From contig NZ_JAKVOI010000001.1 of NCBI RefSeq assembly GCF_022482905.1, positions 186,001 through 250,000 on the forward strand: DNA of 64,000 nt, given 5' to 3'. A program made the translations under genes and the position numbers. This DNA comes from Clostridium sp. (GTDB lineage Bacteria; Bacillota; Clostridia; Clostridiales; Clostridiaceae). Shown in pieces: positions 9,026 to 18,624 of this stretch. The notes under the pieces are model-generated. The model saw only the letters and a list, made by a program, of their open reading frames with translations. It was not told the DNA's origin and did not search any database. Within the stretch, counting starts at the first letter, position 1; each line of letters begins with the position of its first letter.

Positions 9026-9054
9026 ATTATATGTTAATTGTTTTATAAATTCAA
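9026..9054 (-). promoter_or_regulatory. sigma-A promoter for the decarboxylase gene
   Basis: On the minus strand TTGAAT (9054-9049), 17-nt spacer, TATAAT (9031-9026). The predicted start near 9019 gives a leader of about 77 nt. A plus-strand TATAAT at 9064-9069, facing the phosphoglucomutase gene, has no clear -35. The 8943-9164 gap otherwise shows nothing. Confidence 0.6.
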
Positions 9055-9170
9055 CAAGTATAGTATAATTAAAGTTATTAACTGTTAAATATTTCATAAA
9101 TAATTATAGGTGGATATTGAAAAGAATTAACTTCTTTATAGTCTAATATAAATTAACGGGAGGTATGAAT

Positions 9171-10907
9171 ATGTATAAAGAAAAGTATGAAGAATGGTTG
9201 AATTCCAATTTTATCGATGAAAAAGCAAAATCTGAATTGAAAAACATAAAGGATGAAAAGGAAATAGAAGATAGATTTTATAAGGATCTGGAATTTGGAA
9301 CAGGTGGACTTAGAGGGATAATGGCTGTGGGCAGCAACAGAATTAACGTATATACTGTGGGAAAGGCAACACAGGGATTGTCTGATTATCTTGCAGGTAA
9401 ATATGGAAATAAAGAAAATATATCAGTGTGCATAGGGTATGATTCCAGATTGAATTCAAGTCAATTTGCTGAAACTGCCGCTCTAAATTTGTGTGCAAAT
9501 GGTATAAAGGTGAATATCTTTGAATCACTGAGACCAACACCGATGTTGTCATATGCAGTTAGAGAACTTGGAAGCAAGGCTGGAATAGTCATAACTGCGT
9601 CGCATAATCCCAAAGAATATAATGGATACAAGGTATATGGAGAGGATGGGGGTCAGATTACAGATACTAATGCAAGGAAAATATTGGCTTGTATTGAGGA
9701 CATCGACGATTTTTCGAAAATCAAAACTATGGATATAAATACTGCAAAGAGCAGAGGACTGTTAAATATAATAGGAGAAGAAATTGACAGATCCTATATA
9801 AGTAGAGTAAAGGAACTTGGAATAAGAAACGATCTTATAAAATCCAGAGCAAAAGAACTTGATATAATATATACACCGATTCATGGAAGTGGTAACATAC
9901 CTGTAAGAAGGACATTGAGGGAACTTGGCTACGAAAAAGTAAATGTTGTAAAGGAACAGGAGCAGCCGGATGGGAATTTTCCTACAGCACAGTATCCAAA
10001 TCCAGAGGATTCCAAAGTATTTAACATAGCGCTTGACATGGCTAAACGAATAAAGCCCGATATAATATTTGGAACTGATCCTGACTGTGATAGAATTGGA
10101 GTTGTGGTAAAGAATACTGAAGGTGAGTATAAAATACTGACTGGAAATCAGGTGGGAATTCTTCTGACTCACTATATAATATCATCTCTAAAAGAATTCG
10201 GCAGGCTGCCTGAAAACGGGGCAGTGGTAAAAACCATTGTTACAACTGATGCAGTTTTCAAAATAGCGGAAGATTATGGAGTAGAAATAGTAGAAGTACT
10301 TACGGGATTCAAGTATATAGGTGAAAAGATAAAAGAATTTAACGAAAATGGCAATAAAAAATTTATATTTGGATTTGAAGAGAGCTATGGATATCTGGCG
10401 GGGGATTTTGTAAGAGATAAGGATGCTGTAATTGCGGCCACTTTAATATGTGAGATGGCACTGTACTACAAGACAAAGAATAAGACACTTTATGAAGCAC
10501 TTATGGATTTATATAAAAAGTATGGATTTTACAGGGAAAAACTTGTATCCATAGAGCTTAAGGGGAAAGAAGGACATGAAGAAATTGAAAAGGTTATGCA
10601 GTATCTGAGACATTCAATGAAGAATCATCTTGAAAATGTGAAAATAGTGAAGAAACTGGATTATAAACTAGGGGTGGAGAAAGATTTAGTCAATATAACG
10701 GAAAAGCATATAACATTACCTAAGTCGGATGTACTCAAGTTTATTTTTGAGGATAAATCATGGTTTGTTGTAAGACCGTCTGGTACAGAGCCTAAAATAA
10801 AAATTTATCTCTCTGTAATAGGTGACAGTCTGATGGATTCTGATAACAAAATTCAGGCCCTGCAGAAAAAAGTAAACAGGATACTTGATGATGCACGTAA
10901 TTGTTAA
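9171..10907 (+). CDS. phospho-sugar mutase, phosphoglucomutase/phosphomannomutase
   Basis: About 578 residues. The four alpha-D-phosphohexomutase hallmarks are present in order: the phosphoserine loop TASHNP (Ser about 144), the metal loop DPDCDR (about 300), a sugar-binding GFEESYGYL, and the phosphate loop RPSGTEPK near the C-terminus. It interconverts hexose 1- and 6-phosphates, presumably glucose, feeding GalU two genes on. ATG at 9171 is preferred because GGGAGG ends 7 nt earlier; ATG at 9165 directly abuts the SD. The TPR gene starts 29 nt downstream. Confidence 0.93.
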   Translation: MYKEKYEEWLNSNFIDEKAKSELKNIKDEKEIEDRFYKDLEFGTGGLRGIMAVGSNRINVYTVGKATQGLSDYLAGKYGNKENISVCIGYDSRLNSSQFAETAALNLCANGIKVNIFESLRPTPMLSYAVRELGSKAGIVITASHNPKEYNGYKVYGEDGGQITDTNARKILACIEDIDDFSKIKTMDINTAKSRGLLNIIGEEIDRSYISRVKELGIRNDLIKSRAKELDIIYTPIHGSGNIPVRRTLRELGYEKVNVVKEQEQPDGNFPTAQYPNPEDSKVFNIALDMAKRIKPDIIFGTDPDCDRIGVVVKNTEGEYKILTGNQVGILLTHYIISSLKEFGRLPENGAVVKTIVTTDAVFKIAEDYGVEIVEVLTGFKYIGEKIKEFNENGNKKFIFGFEESYGYLAGDFVRDKDAVIAATLICEMALYYKTKNKTLYEALMDLYKKYGFYREKLVSIELKGKEGHEEIEKVMQYLRHSMKNHLENVKIVKKLDYKLGVEKDLVNITEKHITLPKSDVLKFIFEDKSWFVVRPSGTEPKIKIYLSVIGDSLMDSDNKIQALQKKVNRILDDARNC

Positions 10908-10936
10908 AATATAAATTTAAGACACAGGTGAAGTTC

Positions 10937-12016
10937 ATGAATATAAAAGCACGTTTAAAAGATAAATTATCCAATATATTGTTTTTAGAAATAGATGAAA
11001 CTATGCTGGAGAAAATTTTTAAAGTTGAATTTGAAGAACAGATATATCTTCCTGTAAAGGCTGACAACATAATTGAGAGTGTTAAATCTAAAAATGACAT
11101 GGAAAAAATTCCTGCTGGATTTTTTATAGAGGGTATGTTTTATGTAATGGGAACTGATGGAAATTTTAAGTTTAATCATTATTATATTGATATACTGAAA
11201 AAAGCTCCAGACAGCGTTAAATTTATAAAAGGTAAAATAGCAAGGGGCATAAAAAACGGTAAATATGAAGATGCATATATACTGTTCAAGGGATTGTTGA
11301 ATATTGATAATTCAACAGAAATATATGATAAACTTATAATAACGGTAGATTATTTAAGAAGGGAAGACAGTGCTTACAAGGAGGAGGAACTGGAAATCCT
11401 TGAAAATGCAGAGAGCATAGAAAATTATGCTCTTCCCTATTTTTACCATGCAGTAATCGAAAAGGAGAACGATGATTATGAAAAAGCCCTCTTTTATATA
11501 AACAGTTATATATCAAAGGGTGGAGAGGAGACTATTGATATTACTGATTTTAAGGAATCTGTAAAATCAATAGTTGATTTTGACAGAGCCAGGGAAATTC
11601 TAAATGAAAATCCCGAAGAAGCTTTGAAAATATTGCTGCCTCTTATAGATGTGCTTGGGGATCATCCCTCCATTTACTACTATGTAGCAGTAGGTTACAG
11701 AATGCTTCAAAATTATGAGAAGGCTGTATATTACCTCAATGAAGCACTTAGTATAAACAGCAGTATGGTTGAAATAATTAATGAAATGGGAATAAATTAT
11801 GCATCCATGGGAGATTATAAAACTGCGGTCTCATATCTTAGAAAAGCATTTGAAGCAACTAAGTCTGTAGAGATATGTACTAATCTTATAATGTGCTATC
11901 TGAATCTTGGGGATTTGGACAATGCAGCAATACATTTGGATATTGCAAAAAAATTGGATCCAAAGGATGAGATAGTTATTCAGTTGGAGGATATAATAAA
12001 AAAGAATAGATTTTAG
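10937..12016 (+). CDS. TPR-repeat protein of unknown role
   Basis: 359 residues from ATG at 10937 (AGGTGAA upstream). The N-terminal 100 residues are unfamiliar. From about 105 on there are helical pairs, and the C-terminal third has clear TPR units (YYYVAVGYRMLQNYEKAVYYLNEAL, INEMGINYASMGDYKTAVSYLRKAF, TNLIMCYLNLGDLDNAAIHLDIA). No signal peptide or membrane segment, so probably a cytoplasmic scaffold. It sits between phosphoglucomutase and GalU with short gaps and is likely co-transcribed with them. A link to surface polysaccharide synthesis is only suggested by position. Confidence 0.85.
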   Translation: MNIKARLKDKLSNILFLEIDETMLEKIFKVEFEEQIYLPVKADNIIESVKSKNDMEKIPAGFFIEGMFYVMGTDGNFKFNHYYIDILKKAPDSVKFIKGKIARGIKNGKYEDAYILFKGLLNIDNSTEIYDKLIITVDYLRREDSAYKEEELEILENAESIENYALPYFYHAVIEKENDDYEKALFYINSYISKGGEETIDITDFKESVKSIVDFDRAREILNENPEEALKILLPLIDVLGDHPSIYYYVAVGYRMLQNYEKAVYYLNEALSINSSMVEIINEMGINYASMGDYKTAVSYLRKAFEATKSVEICTNLIMCYLNLGDLDNAAIHLDIAKKLDPKDEIVIQLEDIIKKNRF

Positions 12017-12039
12017 TATTGTGAAAGGAGATTTTAATA

Positions 12040-12972
12040 TTGAGAGTAAAAAAAGCTATAATACCAGCAGCAGGACTTGGGACAAGATTTCTGCCGGCAA
12101 CCAAGGCGCAACCGAAGGAAATGCTGCCTATAGTCGATAAACCTACAATACAGTATATTATAGAAGAAGCTGTTGCTTCGGGAATAGAGGAGATCTTAAT
12201 AATTACGGGAAGAAATAAGAGGGCTATAGAGGATCACTTCGATAAATCAGTTGAACTTGAAAAAGAACTTGAAAGTCATGATAAAAAGGAGCTTCTAAGT
12301 TTAGTTCGGAAAATATCAAATATGGCAGATATATATTACATAAGGCAGAAGGAACCAAGAGGGTTGGGTCATGCCATAAGTTGTGCTGAAACTTTTGTGG
12401 GAAAGGAACCTTTTGCAGTAATGCTTGGAGATGATGTGGTAGACAGTAAGGTACCATGTCTTAGACAGCTTATAGACTGTTATGATGAATACAAGACTTC
12501 CATAATAGGTGTTCAGGAAGTACCGGAAGAAGAAGTTTATAAATATGGAATAGTAAAAGGAATGTATATAGAAGATAGGGTCTATAAAGTAAAAGGACTC
12601 GTTGAAAAACCTAAAGTAAAAGAGGCACCTTCCAATATAGCAATATTGGGAAGATATATAATAACTCCGGCAATATTCAAGATATTAAAGGATACGGTGC
12701 CTGGAAAAGGTGGGGAGATTCAACTTACAGATGCCCTCAGAAGTCTGGTTAAAGTGGAAGCTATGTATGCCTATAATTTTGAAGGAAGAAGGTATGATGT
12801 AGGTGACAAATTAGGCTTTCTGCAGGCTACAGTAGAGTATGCCTTGAAGAGAGATGAGCTTAGGAAGCCTTTTATGAAATATCTTCTTGGTTTGAGAGAT
12901 ACTGAACTGTTCAAAAAGGCAACTGATGAGATAATAGATGAATCTGGTAAAAATAAGTTTACAAATTCATAA
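12040..12972 (+). CDS. galU: UTP-glucose-1-phosphate uridylyltransferase
   Basis: 310 residues, start TTG at 12040 with AAAGGAG 9 nt upstream. The nucleotidyltransferase signature AAGLGTRFLPATKAQPKEMLP opens the protein. EKP (about 200) and the GKGGEIQLTDAL segment are conserved in GalU. It makes UDP-glucose from glucose 1-phosphate, the product of the mutase upstream. UDP-glucose is a precursor for the glycosyltransferases that follow. The gene closes the pgm-TPR-galU group; a separate promoter precedes the polysaccharide genes. Confidence 0.95.
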   Translation: MRVKKAIIPAAGLGTRFLPATKAQPKEMLPIVDKPTIQYIIEEAVASGIEEILIITGRNKRAIEDHFDKSVELEKELESHDKKELLSLVRKISNMADIYYIRQKEPRGLGHAISCAETFVGKEPFAVMLGDDVVDSKVPCLRQLIDCYDEYKTSIIGVQEVPEEEVYKYGIVKGMYIEDRVYKVKGLVEKPKVKEAPSNIAILGRYIITPAIFKILKDTVPGKGGEIQLTDALRSLVKVEAMYAYNFEGRRYDVGDKLGFLQATVEYALKRDELRKPFMKYLLGLRDTELFKKATDEIIDESGKNKFTNS

Positions 12973-12982
12973 ATAAAATATG

Positions 12983-13010
12983 TTGAATAATTTCTACTAT
13001 GATGTAAAAT
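12983..13010 (+). promoter_or_regulatory. sigma-A-like promoter of the polysaccharide locus
   Basis: TTGAAT (12983-12988), 16-nt spacer, TAAAAT (13005-13010). The expected start near 13017 is followed at once by a small hairpin (AGTTTT 13021-13026, AAAACT 13031-13036, then TTT). That hairpin could act as an early attenuator or a 5' stabiliser. Confidence 0.42.
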
Positions 13011-13064
13011 AGAAAAAGAGAGTTTTTTCTAAAACTTTTGCAAAAAACTTTAGGAAGTGTTGAT

Positions 13065-14921
13065 ATGCAGAAAGACAGAAAACTTGTTATATACGATATA
13101 GTTTTGCTGGTTGCCTCATTGTATTTTGCCATGCTTTTGAGGTTTGACTTTAGTATACCTTTTGAATACATAGGATTTCTAAAGCTTTCATTAATTCCGG
13201 TAATAGCTATAACACTCGTATTTAATAAGTTTTTTAAATTGTATAATAGAATATGGAAGTATGCCTCTATAGAGGAACTAATGTCTATAATATATTCAAT
13301 TTCACTTTCAAATGTTGTATTTATAATTTACAGTCATTTTGTGAACTTTAGATTTCTAGACAATAGGTATTTTAGATTTCCTTTTTCTGTTCATATAATT
13401 TTTTGGATGTTATCCGTAGTTACACTAGGTGGAGTCAGATTTTTAATAAGAGTAGTCGATCAAGGCAAGGGAGAAGGAGAAGTAAACAGAAGATGCAAGA
13501 AACTATTGATAATAGGGGCAGGTGATGCGTCTTCAATATTGATAAAGGAGATAAAAAGACACAATAACCTGAATTATGATATAGTGGGACTCATTGATGA
13601 TGATGTCTCCAAGAAGAAGAAGTTTATAAGCGGAGTTGAAGTACTTGGCGGAAGAAATGATATTGTAGATATCTGTAAAAAAGAGAAAATAGAGGAAATA
13701 ATAATTGCAATTCCATCCGCCGACATAGATGCTAAAAAAGATATTATAAATATATGCAAAAACACAGAATGCAAATTGAAAACACTGCCCGGTATATATG
13801 AGATTGTAGATGGAAGGGTGAACATAAGCAAATTAAGGGATGTAAACATAGAGGATTTGCTTGGAAGAGAAGAGGTAAGGTTGGATAACAGCAACATAAA
13901 CAAATACATAAAGGACAAGGTAATATTGGTAACCGGAGGTGGTGGTTCCATTGGTTCGGAATTATGCAGACAGATAGCACGGTTCAATCCAAGAAAATTG
14001 TTGATACTTGATATATATGAAAATAATGTCTACAGTGTTCAAATGGAATTGAACTACAATCATCCAGAATTAAACAAGGAGGTTATAATAGCATCCATAA
14101 GGGACATTGATAGAATGAGAGATATATTTTCACAGTACAGCCCGGATGTTGTTTTTCATGCTGCTGCCCATAAGCATGTTCCACTCATGGAGCTGAATCC
14201 GAAAGAAGCCATAAAGAACAATATACTAGGCACCTATAATGTACTTAAGTGCTGCAATGAATTTAAAGTTAAAAAATTTGTCCAGATAAGTACGGACAAG
14301 GCCGTTAATCCTACAAATATTATGGGTGCTACCAAGAGATTTTGTGAAATTATGGTTCAAGCTTTTAATGGAATAAGCAGTACTGAATATGTTGCTGTAA
14401 GATTTGGAAATGTTCTTGGGAGCAACGGATCTGTTATACCGTTATTCAAGAAACAGATAGCCCATGGAGGACCGGTTACTGTTACTCATCCTGATATAAA
14501 CAGATTTTTTATGACCATACCTGAAGCTGCCCAGTTGGTTATACAGGCAGGAGCCATAGCCCATGGAGGTGAAATATTTGTTCTGGATATGGGCAAACCT
14601 GTTAAAATAGTTGACCTTGCCAGGGATTTGATAACACTTTCAGGATATAAGCCTGATGTTGATATCAAAATAGAGTATACTGGATTAAGGCCTGGAGAAA
14701 AACTATATGAGGAACCTCTTATGAATGAAATAGCCCTTACATCAACGGGACATAATAAGATATTTGTGGAAAAACCAGATAATGTAGGTATCAAATTTGT
14801 AGAGGAATCCATCTTACAATTTGAAAAAGCTGTCAATGACAACAGAGAGAATATATTCAAGCTCATGGAGCAGAAAGTAACGACTTATAAAAGAAAAAAA
14901 AGTGAAGAAGAATCTGCATAG
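13065..14921 (+). CDS. membrane-anchored UDP-sugar 4,6-dehydratase (PglF/WbpM/CapD family)
   Basis: 618 residues. Four hydrophobic segments fill about residues 8-125, followed by a CoA-binding-like Rossmann domain. The SDR domain starts near residue 290 with VTGGGGSIGSELCRQI. The STDKAVNPTNIMGATKR segment shows the Met-x3-Lys arrangement of this extended SDR group in place of Tyr-x3-Lys. Relatives convert UDP-GlcNAc to a 4-keto-6-deoxy sugar, the first step to N-acetylated dideoxy sugars. ATG at 13065 is chosen with AGGAAG 7 nt upstream; an upstream TTG at 13038 lacks a site. First gene of the long polysaccharide run. Confidence 0.92.
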   Translation: MQKDRKLVIYDIVLLVASLYFAMLLRFDFSIPFEYIGFLKLSLIPVIAITLVFNKFFKLYNRIWKYASIEELMSIIYSISLSNVVFIIYSHFVNFRFLDNRYFRFPFSVHIIFWMLSVVTLGGVRFLIRVVDQGKGEGEVNRRCKKLLIIGAGDASSILIKEIKRHNNLNYDIVGLIDDDVSKKKKFISGVEVLGGRNDIVDICKKEKIEEIIIAIPSADIDAKKDIINICKNTECKLKTLPGIYEIVDGRVNISKLRDVNIEDLLGREEVRLDNSNINKYIKDKVILVTGGGGSIGSELCRQIARFNPRKLLILDIYENNVYSVQMELNYNHPELNKEVIIASIRDIDRMRDIFSQYSPDVVFHAAAHKHVPLMELNPKEAIKNNILGTYNVLKCCNEFKVKKFVQISTDKAVNPTNIMGATKRFCEIMVQAFNGISSTEYVAVRFGNVLGSNGSVIPLFKKQIAHGGPVTVTHPDINRFFMTIPEAAQLVIQAGAIAHGGEIFVLDMGKPVKIVDLARDLITLSGYKPDVDIKIEYTGLRPGEKLYEEPLMNEIALTSTGHNKIFVEKPDNVGIKFVEESILQFEKAVNDNRENIFKLMEQKVTTYKRKKSEEESA

Positions 14922-14937
14922 CAGGCAGGGAGGAAAT

Positions 14938-16125
14938 ATGAAGATCCTGATAATTTCACATATGTATCCTTCGAGCTTTAACCGCATGTCTGGAATATTT
15001 GTACACCGACAGGCTGAAGCTCTTGTGAAAAATGGATGTGAAGTAAAGGTTGTGAGTCCAGTACCATGGACACCTTTTCCAATTAAATATATGAATAAAA
15101 AGTGGAAAGCTTATTCTGATATACCATTAAAAGCTATAATTGGATCTATAGAAGTCTATTATCCGAGATATCTGGAATTTCCACATGGGATTTTGTTTCA
15201 TAAATCAGGCTGGCTTATGGGAAAGTGTATATTTAGAACTTTAAAAAAGATATACAGCAATTTCAGATTTGATATAATACACTCCAATGTTGCGCTGCCA
15301 GATGGTTATAGTGCAATGATCGCAAATAGGAAATTTAATGTTCCGCACGTTGTTACCATACATGGACAGGATTTTCAAAATACAATAGCTAGAAACGATA
15401 AATGTAAACGAGCAGTATTTGAGGTTTTAAATACGGCGGATAGAATAATAACGGTAAGCAGTAAACTCAAGAATATAGTTAAGGGTGAGAAATTCTATAA
15501 CAAGATAAAAGTGATAAACAATGGAGTGGATTTGAGTTCTGATTTCTGCAATTCTGAAAAAATGTATAGGAAAGCACACAGAAATTTAATAAAGATTTTG
15601 AGTGTATCAAATTTGAAGAAGACAAAGGGCATACATATTAATTTAAAGGCAATAGGAAAATTAAAGGATAAATATAGTAATATCCAATATGATATAATAG
15701 GAAATGGAGATTTTGAAGGACCTCTTAGAAAATTGGTCAGGAAATTAAATTTAGAAGACAAAGTAAATTTTTTAGGCAGAATGGAACATGAAAAGGTGAT
15801 AAAATGCATTTCAGATTATGATATCTTTTCCCTGCCAAGTTATAATGAAGGGTTTGGAGTGGCATACATAGAAGCCATGTCCAGGGGAATACCTGTTATA
15901 GGTGTAAAAGGTGAAGGTATAGAAGATGCAATAACGAATGGATATAATGGATTTCTGGTTGACAGAGAAGATGTGGATAGCCTGCATAGTATCCTGGAAA
16001 AATTGATTAAAGATGAGGATACTAGAGTTAGAGTGGGATTGAATGGGAAGAATACAGTGGAGAAGTATTTTACCTGGGATGAAAATGCAAAAAAGGTTAT
16101 AAAGCTATATGAAGAAATTACATAA
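14938..16125 (+). CDS. glycosyltransferase family 4
   Basis: 395 residues, ATG at 14938 with GGGAGG. GT-B fold: the N-terminal domain begins KILIISHMYPSSFNRMSGIFVHRQAEAL, and the C-terminal domain has the nucleotide-sugar site around LPSYNEGFGVAYIEAMSRGIPVI with the E-x7-E arrangement of GT4 enzymes. It should transfer a sugar from an NDP-sugar onto a lipid-linked repeat unit at the inner membrane face. Donor and acceptor cannot be deduced. It lies 16 nt after the dehydratase gene. Confidence 0.92.
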   Translation: MKILIISHMYPSSFNRMSGIFVHRQAEALVKNGCEVKVVSPVPWTPFPIKYMNKKWKAYSDIPLKAIIGSIEVYYPRYLEFPHGILFHKSGWLMGKCIFRTLKKIYSNFRFDIIHSNVALPDGYSAMIANRKFNVPHVVTIHGQDFQNTIARNDKCKRAVFEVLNTADRIITVSSKLKNIVKGEKFYNKIKVINNGVDLSSDFCNSEKMYRKAHRNLIKILSVSNLKKTKGIHINLKAIGKLKDKYSNIQYDIIGNGDFEGPLRKLVRKLNLEDKVNFLGRMEHEKVIKCISDYDIFSLPSYNEGFGVAYIEAMSRGIPVIGVKGEGIEDAITNGYNGFLVDREDVDSLHSILEKLIKDEDTRVRVGLNGKNTVEKYFTWDENAKKVIKLYEEIT

Positions 16126-16149
16126 ACTATAAAACTCAGGAGGAAAGAA

Positions 16150-17469
16150 ATGTTGCAATTAAAAGATGAATTGATATTGAAATTAAATAATAGAACTGCC
16201 AAGCTTGGAGTGGTAGGTCTGGGGTATGTAGGGCTTCCACTTGCAGTTGAAAAGGCAAAAGTAGGCTTTGATGTCATAGGGTTCGATGTACAGGACAAGA
16301 AGGTAAAAATGGTAAATGAAGGACATAATTACATAGGTGATGTAGTTGATTCTGACCTGTCCAAACTTGTTGAGGCAGGAAAACTCAGAGCAACTACTGA
16401 TTTTGAATTTGTTTCAGATGTGGATGCAGTTACAATATCTGTCCCTACTCCCCTTGATTTATACAAACAGCCTGATTTGTCATATGTAGTAAATTCAACT
16501 AAAAGCGTGGCGAAATATCTTCACAGGGGAATGCTTGTAGTACTTGAAAGTACAACGTATCCCGGGACAACGGAAGAAGTGCTGAAACCAATACTTGAAG
16601 AAAGCGGCCTGAAATGCGGAGAGGATTTTTTCCTTGCATTTTCACCTGAAAGAGTTGATCCGGGCAATAAAGAATATAAGACAAAAAATACACCTAAGGT
16701 AGTTGGCGGTTGTACACCTGAATGCACGGAGGTTGCAGCGGCTCTTTACAGAAGTGTACTCAATAGTGATGTGTTTACGGTATCCTCACCGGCAGTAGCT
16801 GAAATGGAGAAGATACTTGAGAATACATTCAGAAATATAAATATAGGACTTATAAATGAATTGGCAATACTGTGCAGCAGGATGGGAATAGACATATGGG
16901 AAGTAATAGAAGCAGCAAAGACAAAACCATATGGATTTATGCCATTTTATCCGGGACCTGGTTTGGGAGGACATTGCATACCACTTGATCCATTCTATCT
17001 TTCGTGGAAGGCAAAGGAGTATGATTTTCATACAAAACTCATAGAAACCTCCGGTGATATAAATGATTCAATGCCTATGTTCGTAGTGGATAATGCCATG
17101 AAACTTTTGAACAAATATGAAAAAAAGGCCATGAATGGAGCAAAGGTACTTCTTCTCGGAGTAGCTTACAAAAATGATATAGATGATATGAGAGAGTCAC
17201 CTGCCCTAAAGGTAATAGAACATCTTGAAGAAAATGGAGCTGACATTATAATAAATGATCCATATGTACCTGAGTTCAAACATAAAGGTAAAAAATACCA
17301 TAGTATTGACTGGAAGGAAGTTATAGATGAAAGCGATATAGTAATAATAACTACAAATCACAGCTGCTATGACTATGAGCAGATTGTAGAGAGGGCAAAG
17401 CTTGTATACGATACTAGAAATGCTACAAAAGATGTTAAGAACAACAGGGATAAAATTCATAAATTATAA
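16150..17469 (+). CDS. nucleotide-sugar 6-dehydrogenase (WbpA/WecC family)
   Basis: 439 residues. Rossmann motif LGVVGLGYVGLPLAVEKAK near the N-terminus, catalytic Cys in GPGLGGHCIPLDP (about residue 277), C-terminal UDP-binding domain with LGVAYKNDIDDMRESPAL. The family oxidises C6 of UDP-GlcNAc or UDP-ManNAc to a uronic acid using two NAD+. With the two genes that follow it matches the WbpA-WbpB-WbpD order of UDP-diacetamido-uronic acid synthesis, so UDP-GlcNAc is the likely substrate. SD AGGAGG at 16139-16144. Confidence 0.93.
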   Translation: MLQLKDELILKLNNRTAKLGVVGLGYVGLPLAVEKAKVGFDVIGFDVQDKKVKMVNEGHNYIGDVVDSDLSKLVEAGKLRATTDFEFVSDVDAVTISVPTPLDLYKQPDLSYVVNSTKSVAKYLHRGMLVVLESTTYPGTTEEVLKPILEESGLKCGEDFFLAFSPERVDPGNKEYKTKNTPKVVGGCTPECTEVAAALYRSVLNSDVFTVSSPAVAEMEKILENTFRNINIGLINELAILCSRMGIDIWEVIEAAKTKPYGFMPFYPGPGLGGHCIPLDPFYLSWKAKEYDFHTKLIETSGDINDSMPMFVVDNAMKLLNKYEKKAMNGAKVLLLGVAYKNDIDDMRESPALKVIEHLEENGADIIINDPYVPEFKHKGKKYHSIDWKEVIDESDIVIITTNHSCYDYEQIVERAKLVYDTRNATKDVKNNRDKIHKL

Positions 17470-17484
17470 GAAAGAGGTGCCTTT

Positions 17485-18591
17485 ATGAAAAAATTAAAAT
17501 TTGCCATTATAGGGTGTGGAAGGATTTCTTATAAACATGTGGAGGCTTTGATAAACAACAGACAGGAAGCTGAACTTGTTTGCACATGTGATATAATACG
17601 TGAAAAGGCTGAGGAAAAGAAAAAAGAATATATAGATAAACTTGGAGAAAATATTGAAGTAAAAGTATATACAGATTATAAGAAGATGATTGACAGTGAA
17701 AAAATAGATGTAGTTACTATAGCTACAGAAAGTGGATATCATCCCCAAATAGCCATATACTGCATGAATAAAAACAAACATGTAATAGTTGAAAAACCTA
17801 TGGCTCTTTCTATTAATGATGCGGATGATATGATAAAGTGTTCAAAGCAAAATAATGTTAAGCTTTGTATAAGTCATCAAAACAGATTCAACAAGCCAAT
17901 CCAGAAATTGAGAAAGGCTATTGATGATAACAGATTCGGAAATCTGATAAATGGAACTGCAAGGATACTCTGGAACAGAAATATGAGTTATTATAAACAG
18001 GCACCCTGGAGAGGTACGTGGAAACTGGATGGTGGAACATTGATGAATCAGTGTATACACGATATAGATCTTCTTCAGTGGATGATGGGCGGTGAAATAG
18101 ACAGTGTTTATGCACAATGTGATACTTTCCTCAGGGATATAGAGGCAGAGGATTTTGGGGCTGTAATCATAAGATTTAAAAATGGTTCCATAGGCATAGT
18201 CGAAGGAAGTGCCTGTGTATATCCTAAAAATCTTGAGGAAACCTTGAGCATATTTGGAGAAAAAGGTGCAGTCTGCATAGGAGGACTTGCAGTAAATAAA
18301 ATAGAAACATGGCGTTTTGAAGATAATAAGGACAGTGAAGATGAAATATTGAAGGAGCAGGAAGGCGATCCAGATACCGTTTATGGTTTCGGACATATAC
18401 CTCTATTCAAAAATATGATTGATGCTGTAAATAATGATACAGAACCATTGATTAATGGAGAAGAAGGTAAAAAGGGAATGTCTATAATTCTTGCAGCCTA
18501 TAAATCCAGGCTTACAGGTTTGCCTGTTAAATTTCCGTTCAAGGATTTTTCAACTATGGATATGGTAAATATAGATAAAATACATAAGTAA
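17485..18591 (+). CDS. Gfo/Idh/MocA oxidoreductase, WbpB/WlbA-like
   Basis: 368 residues. N-terminal NAD-binding domain (FAIIGCGRISYKHVEAL) and the EKPMALS motif of the Gfo/Idh/MocA family. The middle has WRGTWKLDGGTLMNQCIHDIDLLQWMMG, typical of the UDP-GlcNAcA 3-dehydrogenase subgroup. In the Pseudomonas and Bordetella pathways WbpB/WlbA oxidises C3 of UDP-GlcNAcA before transamination. Its placement between a 6-dehydrogenase and an N-acetyltransferase supports that role. Starts 16 nt after the previous stop with AAAGAGG. Confidence 0.88.
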   Translation: MKKLKFAIIGCGRISYKHVEALINNRQEAELVCTCDIIREKAEEKKKEYIDKLGENIEVKVYTDYKKMIDSEKIDVVTIATESGYHPQIAIYCMNKNKHVIVEKPMALSINDADDMIKCSKQNNVKLCISHQNRFNKPIQKLRKAIDDNRFGNLINGTARILWNRNMSYYKQAPWRGTWKLDGGTLMNQCIHDIDLLQWMMGGEIDSVYAQCDTFLRDIEAEDFGAVIIRFKNGSIGIVEGSACVYPKNLEETLSIFGEKGAVCIGGLAVNKIETWRFEDNKDSEDEILKEQEGDPDTVYGFGHIPLFKNMIDAVNNDTEPLINGEEGKKGMSIILAAYKSRLTGLPVKFPFKDFSTMDMVNIDKIHK

Positions 18592-18624
18592 ATATTTGTG
18601 TATTCTTTTAAGAGGAGAAAGAAA

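Noticed and set aside
9064-9150. Plus-strand promoter and 9-codon leader ORF before the phosphoglucomutase
   Set aside because: TATAAT at 9064 has no -35 at suitable spacing, and the tiny ORF has no support beyond an AGGTGG.
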